Shown one piece after another: positions 1-12,760 of a stretch of DNA of 64,000 bases. Location of the stretch: NCBI RefSeq assembly GCF_047663525.1, contig NC_092591.1, positions 46,105,501 through 46,169,500 of the forward strand, read 5' to 3'. The notes beneath the pieces were generated by a model. That model was not told the DNA's origin, searched no databases, and worked only from the letters and a program-made list of their open reading frames with translations. The DNA comes from Anas platyrhynchos. Lineage: Eukaryota; Chordata; Aves; Anseriformes; Anatidae. The translations under genes were made by a program, and so were the position numbers. The stretch's first letter is position 1, and each line of letters begins with the position of its first letter.

Positions 1-3000
1 CTTGATCCCTGGGGCTTTCCTGGGCTCTGGTTGCCCTGAGTGCTCAAGGAGCTTGCAAGTTCTCTCTCTTTTTTCCCTTTTTTTTTCTTTTTTTTTTCCC
101 AAGCTGGGGGGCTCAGGAGAGGGACAGGGTCACACCTACTACATAGAGCATTTTTCACTGTTCAAGTGGGAATATGGAGCACGAATTGTCTGTTAAAATA
201 GTAATAATAAGTTTAGGATTTTATGGGGGGCTTACAGTGTTATAGGCTTTGCCTATTAGACCCATTTATGGGATCCATGAGATTAAATAATGCTTTTTGT
301 ACCTAAATATCAGCTAAAATTGTTTCTCTGACGGCTTAGGCACCGAAGGAATAAGCACTGCCTGTTGCTCACTACGAGCATTGGCTTTTGTTTGACTGGG
401 ATCGTGTTTTATAACAACCCTGCTCAGTTTGCAGTGACCCCAGCAGGCAATCACACCGTGGCTAATAGCAAACTCACTGGCAGGGGCTTACCGCTGGTAT
501 TTGCTGCTGACGGTGGAAGGTAGCTGGTTGAGGTCTGTGGCGATGATGTGGTGATTAGGGTGGGTTGTTGGTCACAGCACAACCGGGTAATTGCTAACGA
601 TGAGCTAGTGAACTCCCAGGTAATTGCACCTTACCCAGCCAGGTGTGTTGTCACCAGCCGTGTTATAAAGGCAAAGCTGTGAGGTGTGTGAAGGGCAGTC
701 ATTGTCTCCATGTGACACTGCTGAATCACAGCCAGAAAATGATCCCTTCCCCTTACCAAGGAAAATAATGCTTGATCTGTTTGTGTTTGCTTTATTAAAG
801 AGATAATACGCTCCTGGTAAGTCTCGCTTGTCTGTCAGTTTGTGCCCCTTCCTTCTCTCCTTATCCTGTAAAAACTGCTCAGAAGTAGGGATGTTCCGCT
901 CCAGGACATGTACCCACGTCCTGAAAACAGGTCAGAAGGGGAAAGAGAGGCTTCCTTACTGCCCCTGCTAAGGGGCAGCACGGATCCCACCTCCGCTGGC
1001 CACCAGCAAGCCCTCCCAGATGCAGTGCCTGGCTCACTCACCAGAAGGATTCATCAGAAACCCAGGCTTCCCTCAGCACCAACAGCCCTAGGTCCTAGGA
1101 GAGCAGGCATCACTAACGAGGTCATTAGAGGGAAACGTTAATTCTACTTTTAATGAATGTGGGATCTGAGAGAGCTTGTGCGGTCACTCGCTAGAGCCCC
1201 GGTGGCCCTTGGGCAAGGTTCCCCAGCCCTCTCTGGGTGTGTTTGGGCTCCTCAGGATGTTATCCATCCTGAATGGACGTGGAGCTGGGAGTCCTCACCT
1301 TGCCCCCAGCCCTTGTGTCTGGGGCTGTGTCCAGCTCTGCATCGTCCCCAGCCTTGGCTCTTTGTGTTTGTCCACTGCGGTGGAGAAGCCCAAATTGCTT
1401 TGTCCTACACCGTCTGCTTGTGGGGGAGAGGGGTGGAAGCTCAATCCCTATAATTGCCACCCTCCTCTATCCCAGCAAGCAGTAATCACAGGAGCTGTAG
1501 TGACACCAGAGTCCTCTAAAGCTGCTGGAGTCTTCACCAGCAGGTCCTGCGGGGCTCTGGGAAAGGCGCCGCCTGAATTACACCCGTTTCACAGCCGGGA
1601 GGAAGCAAGCAGAGAGGGGGGGCAGAAACCTCCCTGGAAATGTGAGCAGGCCTTGTCACACACTGCCAGAAGCAGAGCAAACAGCAGGTGAGGGCAGGGG
1701 CTTTCCCCAGAGAGCTGAGGGTCAGTGGTCCTGCGCTCACCCACCCCACGGAGCAGCTCGCAGGGGGGTCTGCTGCCCGGAGCGCTCTGGTGCAGGGGCT
1801 CGTTATCTGCTGGAGCCTTCTCGTTTCACCTCATTATTAATGCAAAGTGGTGTCAGTGTCTTCATGTTACTTGTGTGGGCTGGTTAACTGGTGCCAAACT
1901 GGAGCAAATCCCTTGGAAGGACAGGACTTGCTCCCTAGCACCTAGATGAGCACAAGGCCTCGTGACACTGCTGTTGAGCCTGAGGGTAGCGAGGTGCAGG
2001 CAGAGGTCTGAGCACACGACTAAAAGGCAGGGTTGATCCGACCCATGGGCCTAGGGCAAATTATTTGGCTTTTCTCTTTCCCATTCCCTCTCCATCCCCT
2101 TTACAACTCAAAGATATAACTTTTCCCTCACATGAGGGCAGGGGAGAAACATGCAAAAACACCTGCTGAAGTGCTCGGGAGATGAAAAGCAGCAAATGAT
2201 AAGTTGTATGGGCAATATAAACAAGCCTGGCTACAAATCTGCCGGGCCAAATGAAGGCCAAGGAGGGTTTCGCTGGTGGGTGGCACCCACCCCCTAATTA
2301 CAAGGCTTGCCTCCCGCTCCTGTCACGGGGCAGCATCCTCTTGGCTGGAGGGTGGCTGGCCCTGTAATGCCAGAGTGGAGGTAGGTGAGGAAAAACTCGC
2401 CGTGCCGGTCACCTTGAGGGGCAGGAAATCCCCTCTGGGGGAGGTCGGTGTTTGCTGAGGGTCGGAGGTAGTCCCCTCGATGCCCCTTTGTACCCTGGGC
2501 AGGCTGGTACCCTGCAGCCCTGGGGGCTGCGCGATGCTCGCCATGCTGCAGCTCCGAGTTACGGGGGACATTTGCAAAGGAAGAAGCAGGCGAAAGGAAG
2601 CAGGAGCCTCCTCTTGCATTGCACCTCCCTCTTGACCTGGTTATTCCTGCCAGCCCCTGGCAGAGCGCTCCCTCTGCCTCCCGTCCCGCAGCTGCAGAGC
2701 CAGCAGCCCTGCTTTGTCTGCTCTTGCTTCTCCTGGGGTGAGTTTTTCCCAAGGCATTGTCATATGGGCTGGGGGTCCTGTAGGATCTGGGGAAGTCCTT
2801 CCCATAGCTGCTGTTAGATTCATTTCCCCTCTCTGACACCTGATTTTGGGGGGAGAAGCTCTGGCATTTACTACTCTGGTCCCACACCAGCTTGTCAGCT
2901 GTGGACAGACCTGTGAAAACCCTACTGGCATCATATGGAGAGACTGCTCCAACTCTTTGTAAAGAAGCACAGCCCCAGGGTGAAGTGTAAGCTTTAAGAA

Positions 3001-6000
3001 GTAAACTTTGGGTACTCCGCTTTTTGAACCTTTGCAGTGTTTCTGGGTCACGCTTCCAGTGTGTCTTCACAGCGTTGGTAGCTAAAGCCTGGTAGTGTAT
3101 GTGCTGAGGGAAGTGAGACACCCGTATCGTCAGCTCCTGTCGGGGTGAGGAGAAACACGGTGGCATCATCAGGGCTCCCGGATCTTCTGAGATCCACCAA
3201 GCCAGGTGGCTTGGTCCTCTTCCACGATGCCCATGGCTCTCCGTTCCCTGCTGCTGCTCGTGTTTCACCTGCACTCCTGCCCTGGCCCTAAATAGCTCTT
3301 CCTTCAGGCAGAGCTCTGCAGAGCACCTGGAATAGGTTTGCTGGGTCTGGCTCCTTGTTGTGGCTGAGCACAGCAGCAGTTTTTGGCCTGGGCAGGGAGG
3401 CAGCCTGGGATCAGGGGAAGAAGTTGTCATTCTGTGCCTTCTGAGCTTTGTAGGTTAAGTAAAACCATCCAGAGCCAGCGGTGTGGAGACGTGTAGGTGC
3501 CTAAAGGTGCAGGCTGGTGTCTGAGCACTGCTTATTTTTAACCTGGCTCCGACACCTCTGCACTGTGAGCTTTGCAGCAGCCTCCTGAAGAAATCCTCTC
3601 CTCTAACTCAGCCCTACCGCTTCCTACAGCCTTTCCCTGCTGCTTTCTGCCTGGAAAAGCCTCCTGGGGCAATCAGCACCCCCCAGGAGGGTGGCGCACA
3701 GAGGGTCAGCTCAAAAGCAACTGAGCTCTGAAGACTACCTCATGCTTTGCTAGGAGATCTGGGTTTTCTGCTATTCTGTCTCAGAGCTGACAGCTTCTTT
3801 GAGACAGGATGCTGGGATGTTGGTGTTAGTGCAGGATGGCTGTGCCAGCCTCCTCCTCTTGGTACTTCTACCAACACTGCACATTAAGTTATTTCTTCCA
3901 GGTTTTACTGGCCTAAACTGGAATTTTCTATGGATTTTTTTTCCCCTACTAGGAACACTACTGCTTGAACGAGGTATACTTTCAAAAGCAGCCAGTCGGT
4001 GAGCTTTTTTTCCAAAAATCTCCATTTTCCCTTGAAGTCAGGGCACAGCTCCGAGCACCTGTCTCTTGAAAATCAGGCCCCTTTAAGATATCTTGGGCTG
4101 CTTTGAATCACTAATTGCTTCTGAATACTTAGGCCAAATGTTTTATCACTTCAAGCTCCCATAGCAATGCAAATCTATACAGCCGAGCAGCCTCTCTCTA
4201 TGCATGGTGGGGATTGGTATAGATAAGGATTAAAATGGAAACAAATTCAGCCCTGGGGGTCCTCTTTGTTCCTCCCTGCTCTTGGAGGGGTTGCCAGGGC
4301 TACATTTGTTCCCTCATCTTTTTGGATGGGATCCAGCGCCCCTTGAATGTGAAGGAAAGACCCGGAATGGCTGGAGAGGGCTGGATTAGGTCCTAGGTAC
4401 ATACATATTTCATTGGCCGTGCCAGGCTGGGCATTGTTTTTGCTCCCTGGCTTCACAAAGGTGGTGCTTTCTGAAACTCCCCCTCCTCGAGGGCGACGTG
4501 CTCCAGCATTCGTCCTGTCTGAAGCTTCTGGCTCTTGGGTTATTTTGGGCTTTTGCTGAATACTGCTAGTATTTTCCCAGCATCTGCCTGCTTGGGGGAG
4601 AAGGGGATGTGAGCAGGACCTGCCAGAGAGCTGCTTGAAGGTGCCAAATTTAAGGAGAGAAGCTGCCGTGGCACGTCCTGTTTGGGTCGCGGCGTGTGTT
4701 TTGGGGCTCTGCTGGCTTCTGAGATTAGTGGCACTTTGCAGAGCCTCTTCCTTCCTCAGGTGCCACTGACATCTTTAAATAACCCACAGCCTAAAGGTGA
4801 ATTGAGGTGGAAAATCCAGGCAAGCAAGGGCAGCCGAAATCCTCCTCTCTGCTTGTATCTCCTGTTATTGGATCTGCCTGCTGTACAACCGCGTGCTGGG
4901 GATGGCTGTGCTCAAAAACTGCCAAGAGCTCAGTGCTAGGGAAGTGAAAGCCAATTTATTCACTTTCCAATAGAAAGGAAGATACATGCTGAACGTGCAT
5001 CTGTCGGATGATATTTCTATTTCAGGAATGCTGTTAAGTGGAAAAGCAACTTTGTTTGCATGATTTATGCAGTTACTAGAAAACCTCGGGTTAAGTGTGC
5101 AGGGATGCTTTGTAGGCATCAGGTACCATTTACCCTCAGCATAACATATAATAAAACCTATCGTATCTTTCACTTTCCACGTGAGATGCAGTTGACTGAG
5201 ACACATTGTCTGACCTCCCTAAGTACTCTGGACATGGAGAGGAAATAAAGTATCTTGACAAATCTTGTAAAATCAATAGCAAATAAGAAATTAGTCTTCT
5301 GGGGGTGATAGCAATTCATCTTTAAAATTAAACAAAAACTGCACATCTTTGTCAGTGAATGGAAAAAAAAAATCTCTGCTCCTCTCAGACTATTTAGGCA
5401 TTATTATTTCTGTATTTCAGTTGTTTATAAGGCTCATGTAAGACTTTAAGTCGGGATAGCTACTGTTATTTTCATTGCACTTCCAGCACAGACAGCACTT
5501 CCAGTATAAACAAGCAGCCAGCCAAAGCAGGTAGATGGAAACACTTTTCTTCCCATTTCACAGTTGGGAGAGTTTAAAAACTCACTGCTCAGGATTTATC
5601 TGTTCAAGAGAAACTCTAGAGGCCTAATTCCCTGGAGCTGCTCAGGTGCTTTCCCACCAGACTAGGCTTTCCAGGGAGGCACACGGTGAGAGAAGGGATC
5701 TGCCAGCCCCCTGCCCCAGGCAGTTCTGGGCTTCCACTCATCCCTGCTCCCCAAAGAGCTTAAGAGTCGTGCCCTTTGACTCGATGGGACTGAAACCGGT
5801 GCTTAAATCCTGACGGAGGCAAACACACATGTGATTATCTCGCTGAACTGAAACCTTTGTGTGTGCTCTGGCTCCTGGCGGCAGCGCTGCAAGGCCAGGA
5901 CGCGGGGTGCGACAAGCAGGCGGTGGGGCAAGCAGATGTGGGGCTGGCTGGGTGTGTTCATGGGGATTTTACACCGATGCAGAACAACAGGTGGCTGCTG

Positions 6001-6690
6001 AAGCCGGTAGAAAGCAGGAAAAGGTGGCCCAAAGGGTGGAAGTCGTGCTCCTCCCCAGCCGCTCCCGCAGGCCCAAGCCTCTCCATGCCCTCTCTGTGCA
6101 AACAGGGCCGGGAAGGGGGGAGCCGAAGGGAGAACAGGAAAAACCTGCTGGTGCGAGGCCGGATTCGCATTACCCAAGCTGTTTTCAAACAGGTCGCATT
6201 CGCTTTGGTTTCAAAGCAGCTGAACGGCCAAACAGCCTCGAGATTGTTTTCGGGCCAGGTTTGACCTGGGCAGAACGTGCTCGAGTCCCTACAGGCCTCT
6301 GAGGTGCATCACTGCCTCCCCGCACCCCTAACCTAGCACCAGTGTGAGGCCGTGCTGGTGATTTAAGCCTTCCTGAGCCAACGTGTTTGGCTTTGTGTTT
6401 GCCAGGGGCTTGCACGCAGGTATTTTCCCTGGCCTGGCTGCAGGGTGGTAACTGCACATAGCTGGAGTGCTTGTACCTGCCTACCTGGAGGAGGCTTTCA
6501 GGCAGCTCGCTGGGCGTGAGGAGCGAGCTCTTCTTGGGAAGAAGGAGGAAAAAAAGAAGCTAACAGAGCCAGAGATCAGATTGTCCAGGGCTGTATCTGC
6601 TTATGAGGCAGTAACAACAATAATTTACCTTTTAATCGCAATAATTCATCACAATTCTTTGCAGTTACCTCATGAATCCTCGCTGCTTAT
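1..6690. other. Non-coding stretch upstream of RASSF7, no gene recognised
   Basis: I see no exon with recognisable protein content on either strand. The left edge has a T-rich run (about 70-100). Composition alternates between GC-rich and AT-rich blocks (for example 200-420 and 5,250-5,450). The one striking item is a long open frame on the minus strand at 2,294-3,430, reported as a finding. In mammals LMNTD2, LRRC56 and HRAS lie on this side of RASSF7, but I could not recognise any of them here. Confidence 0.5.
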
Positions 6691-6699
6691 CTCACCCCT

Positions 6700-6885
6700 C
6701 TTGTTTAGGGATCTGAAAGCACTTCATAAACATTAATTAATTATTCCTCCACACCCCTGCAAGCAAAGCAAACATTATCCCCATTTTGCAGCAAGGGTAG
6801 CTGAGCTCCCTTAATGAGGTAATAGCCGAGCAGGCATAGAGGAGCTCAGAGAGCCAGGCCCTACGCTAACTTCTGCCACCAGCGT
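6700..6885 (+). repeat. Degenerate MIR/CORE-SINE-like relic
   Basis: The block around 6,711-6,790 reads like the 3' half of an ancient amniote MIR-type SINE: a 'gatctgaaagcacttcataa' stretch, 'cattaattaattattcctcc', 'acacccctgc', then 'ttatccccattttgcag' followed by a gagct...cagagag-like segment and a final ccaggcccta. These blocks occur in the order and spacing of the tRNA-related SINE tails still found in reptiles and mammals. The copy is diverged, with internal indels. The assignment is from memory of the consensus, without an alignment. Confidence 0.6.
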
Positions 6886-9800
6886 GCTGCTGCATGGGCG
6901 CTGGGGACATCAGCTTGCAGGAGCGGGCTGGAGGATGGGCTGGAGGATGGGATGCCCCGGGATGGGTGTAGTTATTTCAGGGAAATGCAACGATCATTTC
7001 GATCATCCGGAATAATTCAAACCTTTGGCCCCTCAGCACTGCACTCACAGTCTCCGCTGAAAATCATCGCTGTGCCACCACCCCGGCCTTGAGTGCCTGC
7101 AAATTGTGAATGGTTCTCAGGTGAGAGGAAAGGCACAAAAAGGGTGAGGACTGATCCTGCCCTCCAGCTGTCCCAGCAGGGTGATCGCTGCCAGCTCCCA
7201 GCCTCCACCGAGGGGACAGGCACCTGCCAGCGTGAAGCACCCATCCTTATTCACAGGAGGACTCTCCCTTTTTTAATGACCATGTTAATGACCCTAATCT
7301 GTGAGTGTGAAGGCCGTTAATCCTGCAGTTGTGTGGGCTGACAGGGGAAAATCAGAGACCGTTCCCTTGCTGCCTCCTCCTGCGTCACGTTGCATCCCAG
7401 CCCGGCTGTCCCCTACCATCAGTGTCTGGTCCCACTTGTGCAAAGGGCATGTAGGAGGCTCTGACCCCTGTGCTGGCTTGGAAATACCCAAGGTCCAGGA
7501 GTTAACAAGTCAGGCCGCCTGTCCCACACCTTTCAGCTCCTACAACAGGGCCCAGCTGGCACTTGGGGCTGTGAAACGAGTGGTGCCATCACAAAGCAAG
7601 GCGTGAAAGCTCTGCTGAGCTCTTTGATGCCCTTGGTCCTTGAGGCAGGGGGAGGCTGGCACAAGAGCTCTTTGGTGGATGCAGTGAGCCACAAGGATGT
7701 AACTTCAAGGGAGGGTCTCCTCTGGAAATGATGGGGAGGATGAGGTGGCAAGGGGCTGTGTCAGGCCCCACGGTAGCCAGTCGGGAGGTGTTTTTTTTTC
7801 TCCCAGTTGACTTTTGGAAGCCGACTGGCTCCCAGCATCAGAGCGGGAGGAGGGTTGTGCTTCATGGGCAAGTCGCGGTGAATTAAACGTAAATGAATCT
7901 GCAGCTTGATGGACAAATCAGATCAGTGCTGGGAATCCCAGCTCCCTGCAGGGGACGGATTAGTGATGGGTCCTGGTGCATTTACGCGCCGGGAGGGAAT
8001 GAATGGGCAGAGAGGGAGGCAGCCAGGGCCGCGCTGTCTGCAGCTCGACAAGAAAGAGACATCAGCGGGCTCAAAGAAGAGAGGTCAGCCCTAGATAAAC
8101 ACTGGCTCGGTCCCCCATCAGAGAACCACTGAGGCATGAAGAAAAACTTTAACAGCTGCAATGCTGCTTTTGAACCTCCTAGTAAAAGGGGGGTCGGGAG
8201 GTCAAAACTTTCAATGCCTCTGGGAAGGGGAGAACTTTTCCCGGCGAGGCTTTGAAAAACCCTAACTAAATTAGCATGACCACACTGCTAAAGGCTTGGG
8301 AAACCCGGATGGCTTAGGTCGCAGGCTCCCCCAGAAGCAGAGAGGCAAGGAGCTGTTGCATTCCCATGCTCAACAACGTAATTAATGGGGCTATTTCCTA
8401 GGCGAAGGCAGATATTGAGAAGCCTACCCAGCACCTGGCTGGGAAATAAAAGCCCGTGGGATGTACTCTGTGCATCCTTTCTCCCCCTGCTTTACTTCCT
8501 GACACCACTGCCCTTTCCCCTTTCTGTTTCTACCTCCTGATTTCTGTCTCTGTGCTTATATTTGCTGTCTGCTTGGCTTTCTCTGCCATTCCTGGTGTCA
8601 CGCAGCACAACTCACTGCAGAAGTGGAGAGTTTGGGTGAGGGGGAACAGCAATGAAGTTGCAACAATCCAGAGCACACTCTCCCCTGGGGCTGCTGGATG
8701 GGAAACGAGGAGCTCCAGTCTTAACAGCATCACTTTTTTTCTACTTTTATTGCTTTCTTTGTCAGAAATGGTGAGCCCTGATCCACACCCTGAGTTATTC
8801 ATTCCACTTTAAATATAGATTTTGCTAGTACATTTTCCAAGAGCTGTTTTAGCAGAGAGCAGACAACACAGGTTTCTGGTGGATGATAGCAGCAGGGACC
8901 TTGAGCTTGCTGGCAATTATCCCATCGCATGTTTTTTTAGCAGCACTGCCCTCAGCTCAGCTCCCGTTCACCTGCGCTGAGTTTCCAGGGCACCGCTTTC
9001 TGCGAGATCCTTTGCAGATCATCCCCCTCTGCTGCTCCCACCACCGCAGACAGGCGCACACAGACTCTGCAGCTGCTGTTATTGCTTTTGGAAAAAGTGC
9101 TGTATGCCTACAAGGTGCAACCCAAATACGTAGGAAGACCACTGTAGCCCTGTAGCCATAAACTTTGCCATCCGGGGCTGCAATCCTGCGGGCTGCTGGT
9201 GAGCATCCCCCATTCTTATTGCAGCTGCAGGAGCCAAGGGCTCAGCAGCTTCTCCAGGACTGCTGCAAAAGCAGAATGAATAGTTCATTGAATAAAGCCG
9301 GGCAGGAGGTGTATCATGTTGCAGAGGCCTGCCCTTAAAGGAGAACAGCTAATCTTCCCACTAGGGCCAGCCGCCTTCCTAAAAGGCCCAACCAAGGCCA
9401 AGCAGGGCTGCAGGTGGATCAGCAGGGACGTGGTTCCTGGTGCACCCTCTGTCAGCTGCAATGGCTCTGCGGTTCCCAGCCCTGTTTCAGCTTTGCTGCG
9501 ACGCTGCGGTATCTTTTATTTTTCGTTCCTCTTGTTGTCCTAGAAACAGAGCAAAAAATTCTTTCAGGCAGGCCCTTTTGTTCCACTCGAGGCAGCATCT
9601 TCTGCCTCTCAGTGAAACAACGTGCCATTACATAATGAAATCCCTGAGAGAAAAATAGCAGCGGGTTCAAAACCTCCTAAAGAAACCTGAGAAAACTTCA
9701 TGTGCTCCAAACTTTCCACAAGTCCTAAGAGTGCTACATGCCTGAAGGGGTCAGTGGGCACTTCCCAGCCCTGCTACAGGTACAGGCTGAGCAACATGGG

Positions 9801-11090
9801 GGGTGAAATGGGATGTAGTTGGGGGGGGTTTGTGTTCAGTCCTGGCCCCACACGTCTTGCTATTTGTTCATCCTCTTCTCCTTGGAGCGGGAAGCAGAAA
9901 AGCAGTCTTTCTTCTGGCTGAGACATCACTGGGCTTTTGGTTAGGAGCCTTTCAGAGCCTTTCTGGCTAAGGATGCTGGTGAGAATGCTAAAAACATTTG
10001 CAAATATTTCCATAGGAGTGCACAGCCTGGCCCAGACCGGATCAACGCTGTCAGCCCCCAGAGGTACCAGACACCCAGGCTGTATTGCCCAGGTTTGCCC
10101 TGCCTGCCTTTAAGGCAGCCTGTCACACAATTACATGCAATGGTTTATTTATGGCCAGATCCAAGGTCACCGTCCTCGCTTCTGGCTTTAAATTACAGCT
10201 TTCAAGGTTGGGGGGGTCTGCCGAAAGAAGCAGTCAATGTGCCACATGGTACTGGCAAGAGAAAATTACTCCTGTTATCTCCTGAAGCCAGGGCTCCCCT
10301 GGAATTGCTGGGATTTTGGGGGTAGCTGTATTTATCAGAGACGGAAGGCCTTTTTCTGGGGAAACGTGCCCTTCTGTGTGCTGAGCCAGGCAACCGATGT
10401 GCCGGGTAATTTATCCGTGGCAGGTGAGTGGAGTGGCTGAGGCAGGGCAGGACAGTGACACACATTTTGGGAGGCTCTGCAGGACCAGAAGCAACCCCTC
10501 AGGTCTCAGGGCCATGAGGCTCTCTCCCCTGGGCAGGAGAGCCAGCTGCATCCTGTCTCGGGCTGGTCACAGCAGCCTCGAGCTGGGTGAATACTCGGGG
10601 ATTTAATTCTCCATGAGGCCAAAGCTGCCAGCGAGACGCTGCTGCGGCCCCGTGGGATGCCAGAGGGCTAGCAGGCGAGGTAGAAGCTTGTTTATTTTTC
10701 GCAGTAATAGCTTTACCTTTACAAGAGATTTCCAATCTTTTTACAAGGTGCAGAAGGTGAAAAGATTTAAAACTCAAAATCTTTTTATTAAAAGACAGGG
10801 AAAGACAACCGTCCTAACCAGTGGCAAGCAAACCTCTGCTCAGCTTGCGTCTGATGAGGATCTGAGAAGATTATCCAAACTAATAAATAAGATATATATC
10901 TCCTGAGAAGAGCTTTTGTTGTTTTCCCATATAGATCTTTGTTTCTTCTGCACCGTGAGCTCTCCAGGGCACGGCCTGCGCTGCAGGTTGCCAGGTGTAT
11001 TATCTGATTTGGGGAGATAATAATTACGCAGAATATGTCAGAACAACAGAAAACTTCATCTCAAAAACCAATTAAAGCTGCCGAGTGACA
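6886..11090. other. Non-coding stretch, nothing recognised
   Basis: There are no exons with recognisable products, no microRNA-like hairpins and no clear mobile elements. Short AT-rich islands (about 10,690-10,910 and 11,000-11,080) stand out from GC-rich surroundings and could be conserved non-coding sequence. Confidence 0.4.
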
Positions 11091-12327
11091 ACTACATACT
11101 TAGGTATTGCATCATGTACTGATCCCGGGGAGAAGCGAGTGGTTAGGGGCGTCCTGAGCACAGCGAGGTCCCAGAACCAGAGGCGCTCAGGACGCCTGCA
11201 GAGGCCGTTCTGCACCGCGGCGTTTGCTCAGCTCTGGGGCTCAGCACCCGGCCGTGTGGCTGCAAGTGGGGACCAAGGGCATCGGGGCCGACCTCTCCCC
11301 TCGCTGCCATTGGCTTTTGGCGACATGAGGGGTGTTTTTTGGTGACATGAGGGGCGTGTGGCGCCGGTTCCTTCAGCAGGGAGGGAGGCCCAGCGCCTCT
11401 GCGAGGCCTCCGGCGTGTCAGCAGGCACCTGCTTCATTCCCCAGACCTGCCCAACCTGTCCTTGCCCCGGCGTGCCTGCTCCTTACGGCGCATTTAGGGC
11501 TCCCCAGCAGCCGAAACGCGTGGGCTGGGGGTGCTCTCGCCCCTGCCCCTGCCCAGGCTGCCCCCCAGGCCTCCACCTGCTCCGGCCTCCACCAGCAGCC
11601 GAGCAGCTCCGCGGCAGGGCTGGTCCTCAGGAGAGCCTGGGGTTTTAATTGCCGTGATGAAGGAGCCCTGCCCCGCCGTGCCTGTGCTGCTCGGGTCGGC
11701 AACAACCCCGATCCCTGGGGAAAGCAGGGGCTGAAGCCTCCGTGGTGGGAGGTGGGAGGCTGCCACTGGGGCTGGTGGAGGCTGGTTCGGAGGGCGAGGG
11801 GCGGCACGGCCACCTCCTGCTGGAGCCTCCCCCATGCCCAGGGCTCCCCTTGGCCTCACCTGGGCTGAAGCCCCCCCAGCCTCCCCGGGAGGCATGGCGG
11901 AGGCTGGGTTGGCGGAGGCTGCCCGGGTCTCCCCAGGCTGAGCTTCGCTGCCCTGTCCTCCAAACGCCAGACCCGATGCGGTCGGTTTCCCCTCGGTTTG
12001 CTTATTCCAAAAAAAAAAAAAAAAAAAAAATTAATTTAAAAAAAAAAAAAGCCAAAATTTGAGAATTGGAGGCCAAGGGGAGGGGGAGGGGCGGGCTCAC
12101 CTGGGGGGGCGGGGCCACGGGGGAGGGGGCGCGGCCAGGAGGGCGCGGCGTGAGCGGCGCCGGAGGCTGCGGGCGGCTGCGGGGGCTCCGCGTCCTGCCC
12201 GGCCCCCGGCGCGGGGCTGGGCTGCAGGGGAGCGCCTCGCCCACACCCCCCGGCAGCCCCCCGCCGCCCTGCAACACCCCCGGCACTGCCGGCACCGCGC
12301 TGAGCCTCTGCGCCGGGCAGCGAGGCC

Positions 12328-12384
12328 CTGCTGCTGCTGCTGGTGCTGCTCTTGCTGCTGCTGCTGCTGCTGCTGGTGCTGCAG
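12328..12384 (+). repeat. CTG trinucleotide repeat
   Basis: An interrupted CTG tract with seven uninterrupted CTG units at 12,355-12,375, flanked by CTG/GTG/TTG variants and followed by GCAGCAG. It lies inside the CpG island. If the island gives the RASSF7 first exon, the repeat would be CUG in the 5' UTR or just outside it. Confidence 0.9.
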
Positions 12385-12559
12385 CAGGGCTCGCAGCAGC
12401 CCCCAGGCTCGCTGCCTCTCGCCCTCGAAGCTGCCGGAGGAGCTGGTGCCAGGGCCCGGCACGGCGGAGGCAGGTGGCGCTTTGCCAGCCTCCGTCCCCG
12501 AAATAAGTTGGGAGCAGTCTCCCGGAGCAACCCGCAGGTATTCCGCTCCTGGCTGGCGC

Positions 12560-12729
12560 TGGGGCTCCGAGGGGCTGGCTGCGGGAGGCTCCGAGCCCAT
12601 TACTGGGAAGCTCTGAGCCCATTATCGGGAGGCCGCGAAGCGAAAAGAGCCGCCCCGGCGAGGCCAGCCTCCCTCGGTGGCACAAGGAGGCCGCCATCCG
12701 CTGCTCGGGGCCGTGGACACCGACCTCTG
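12560..12729 (+). other. Candidate non-coding first exon (donor at 12,729/12,730)
   Basis: A CTG|GTAAGG sequence at 12,727-12,735 is a good 5' splice site at the downstream edge of the CpG island. A second possible donor is CAG|GTATTC near 12,537. Either could splice to the acceptor at 24,118 ahead of the RASSF7 start codon. The 5' end of the exon is unknown and the left coordinate is only nominal. RNA evidence would be needed to choose. Confidence 0.25.
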
Positions 12730-12760
12730 GTAAGGATGGTAAGGGTGGAGAGCTGGGGTG

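Larger units (their letters stand above)
11100..12760. promoter_or_regulatory. CpG island, candidate RASSF7 promoter
   Basis: This is a dense GC/CpG block, strongest at 12,060-12,720, with GC-box-like G runs (about 12,075-12,130) and several CGCG/GGCG clusters. It is interrupted by an A-rich run at 12,009-12,050. It is the only strong CpG island upstream of RASSF7, whose first coding exon begins with a splice acceptor at 24,118 and therefore needs an upstream non-coding exon. Linking this island to RASSF7 is inference; it could instead serve an unrecognised or divergent transcript. Confidence 0.5.

Noticed and set aside
2050-2120. Possible reverse MIR fragment (gggcaaattatttggctttt)
   Set aside because: Only one short block resembles the consensus; too weak to call.
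5540-5600. MIR-like 'cccatttcacagttgggaga'
   Set aside because: A single short match without flanking SINE blocks.
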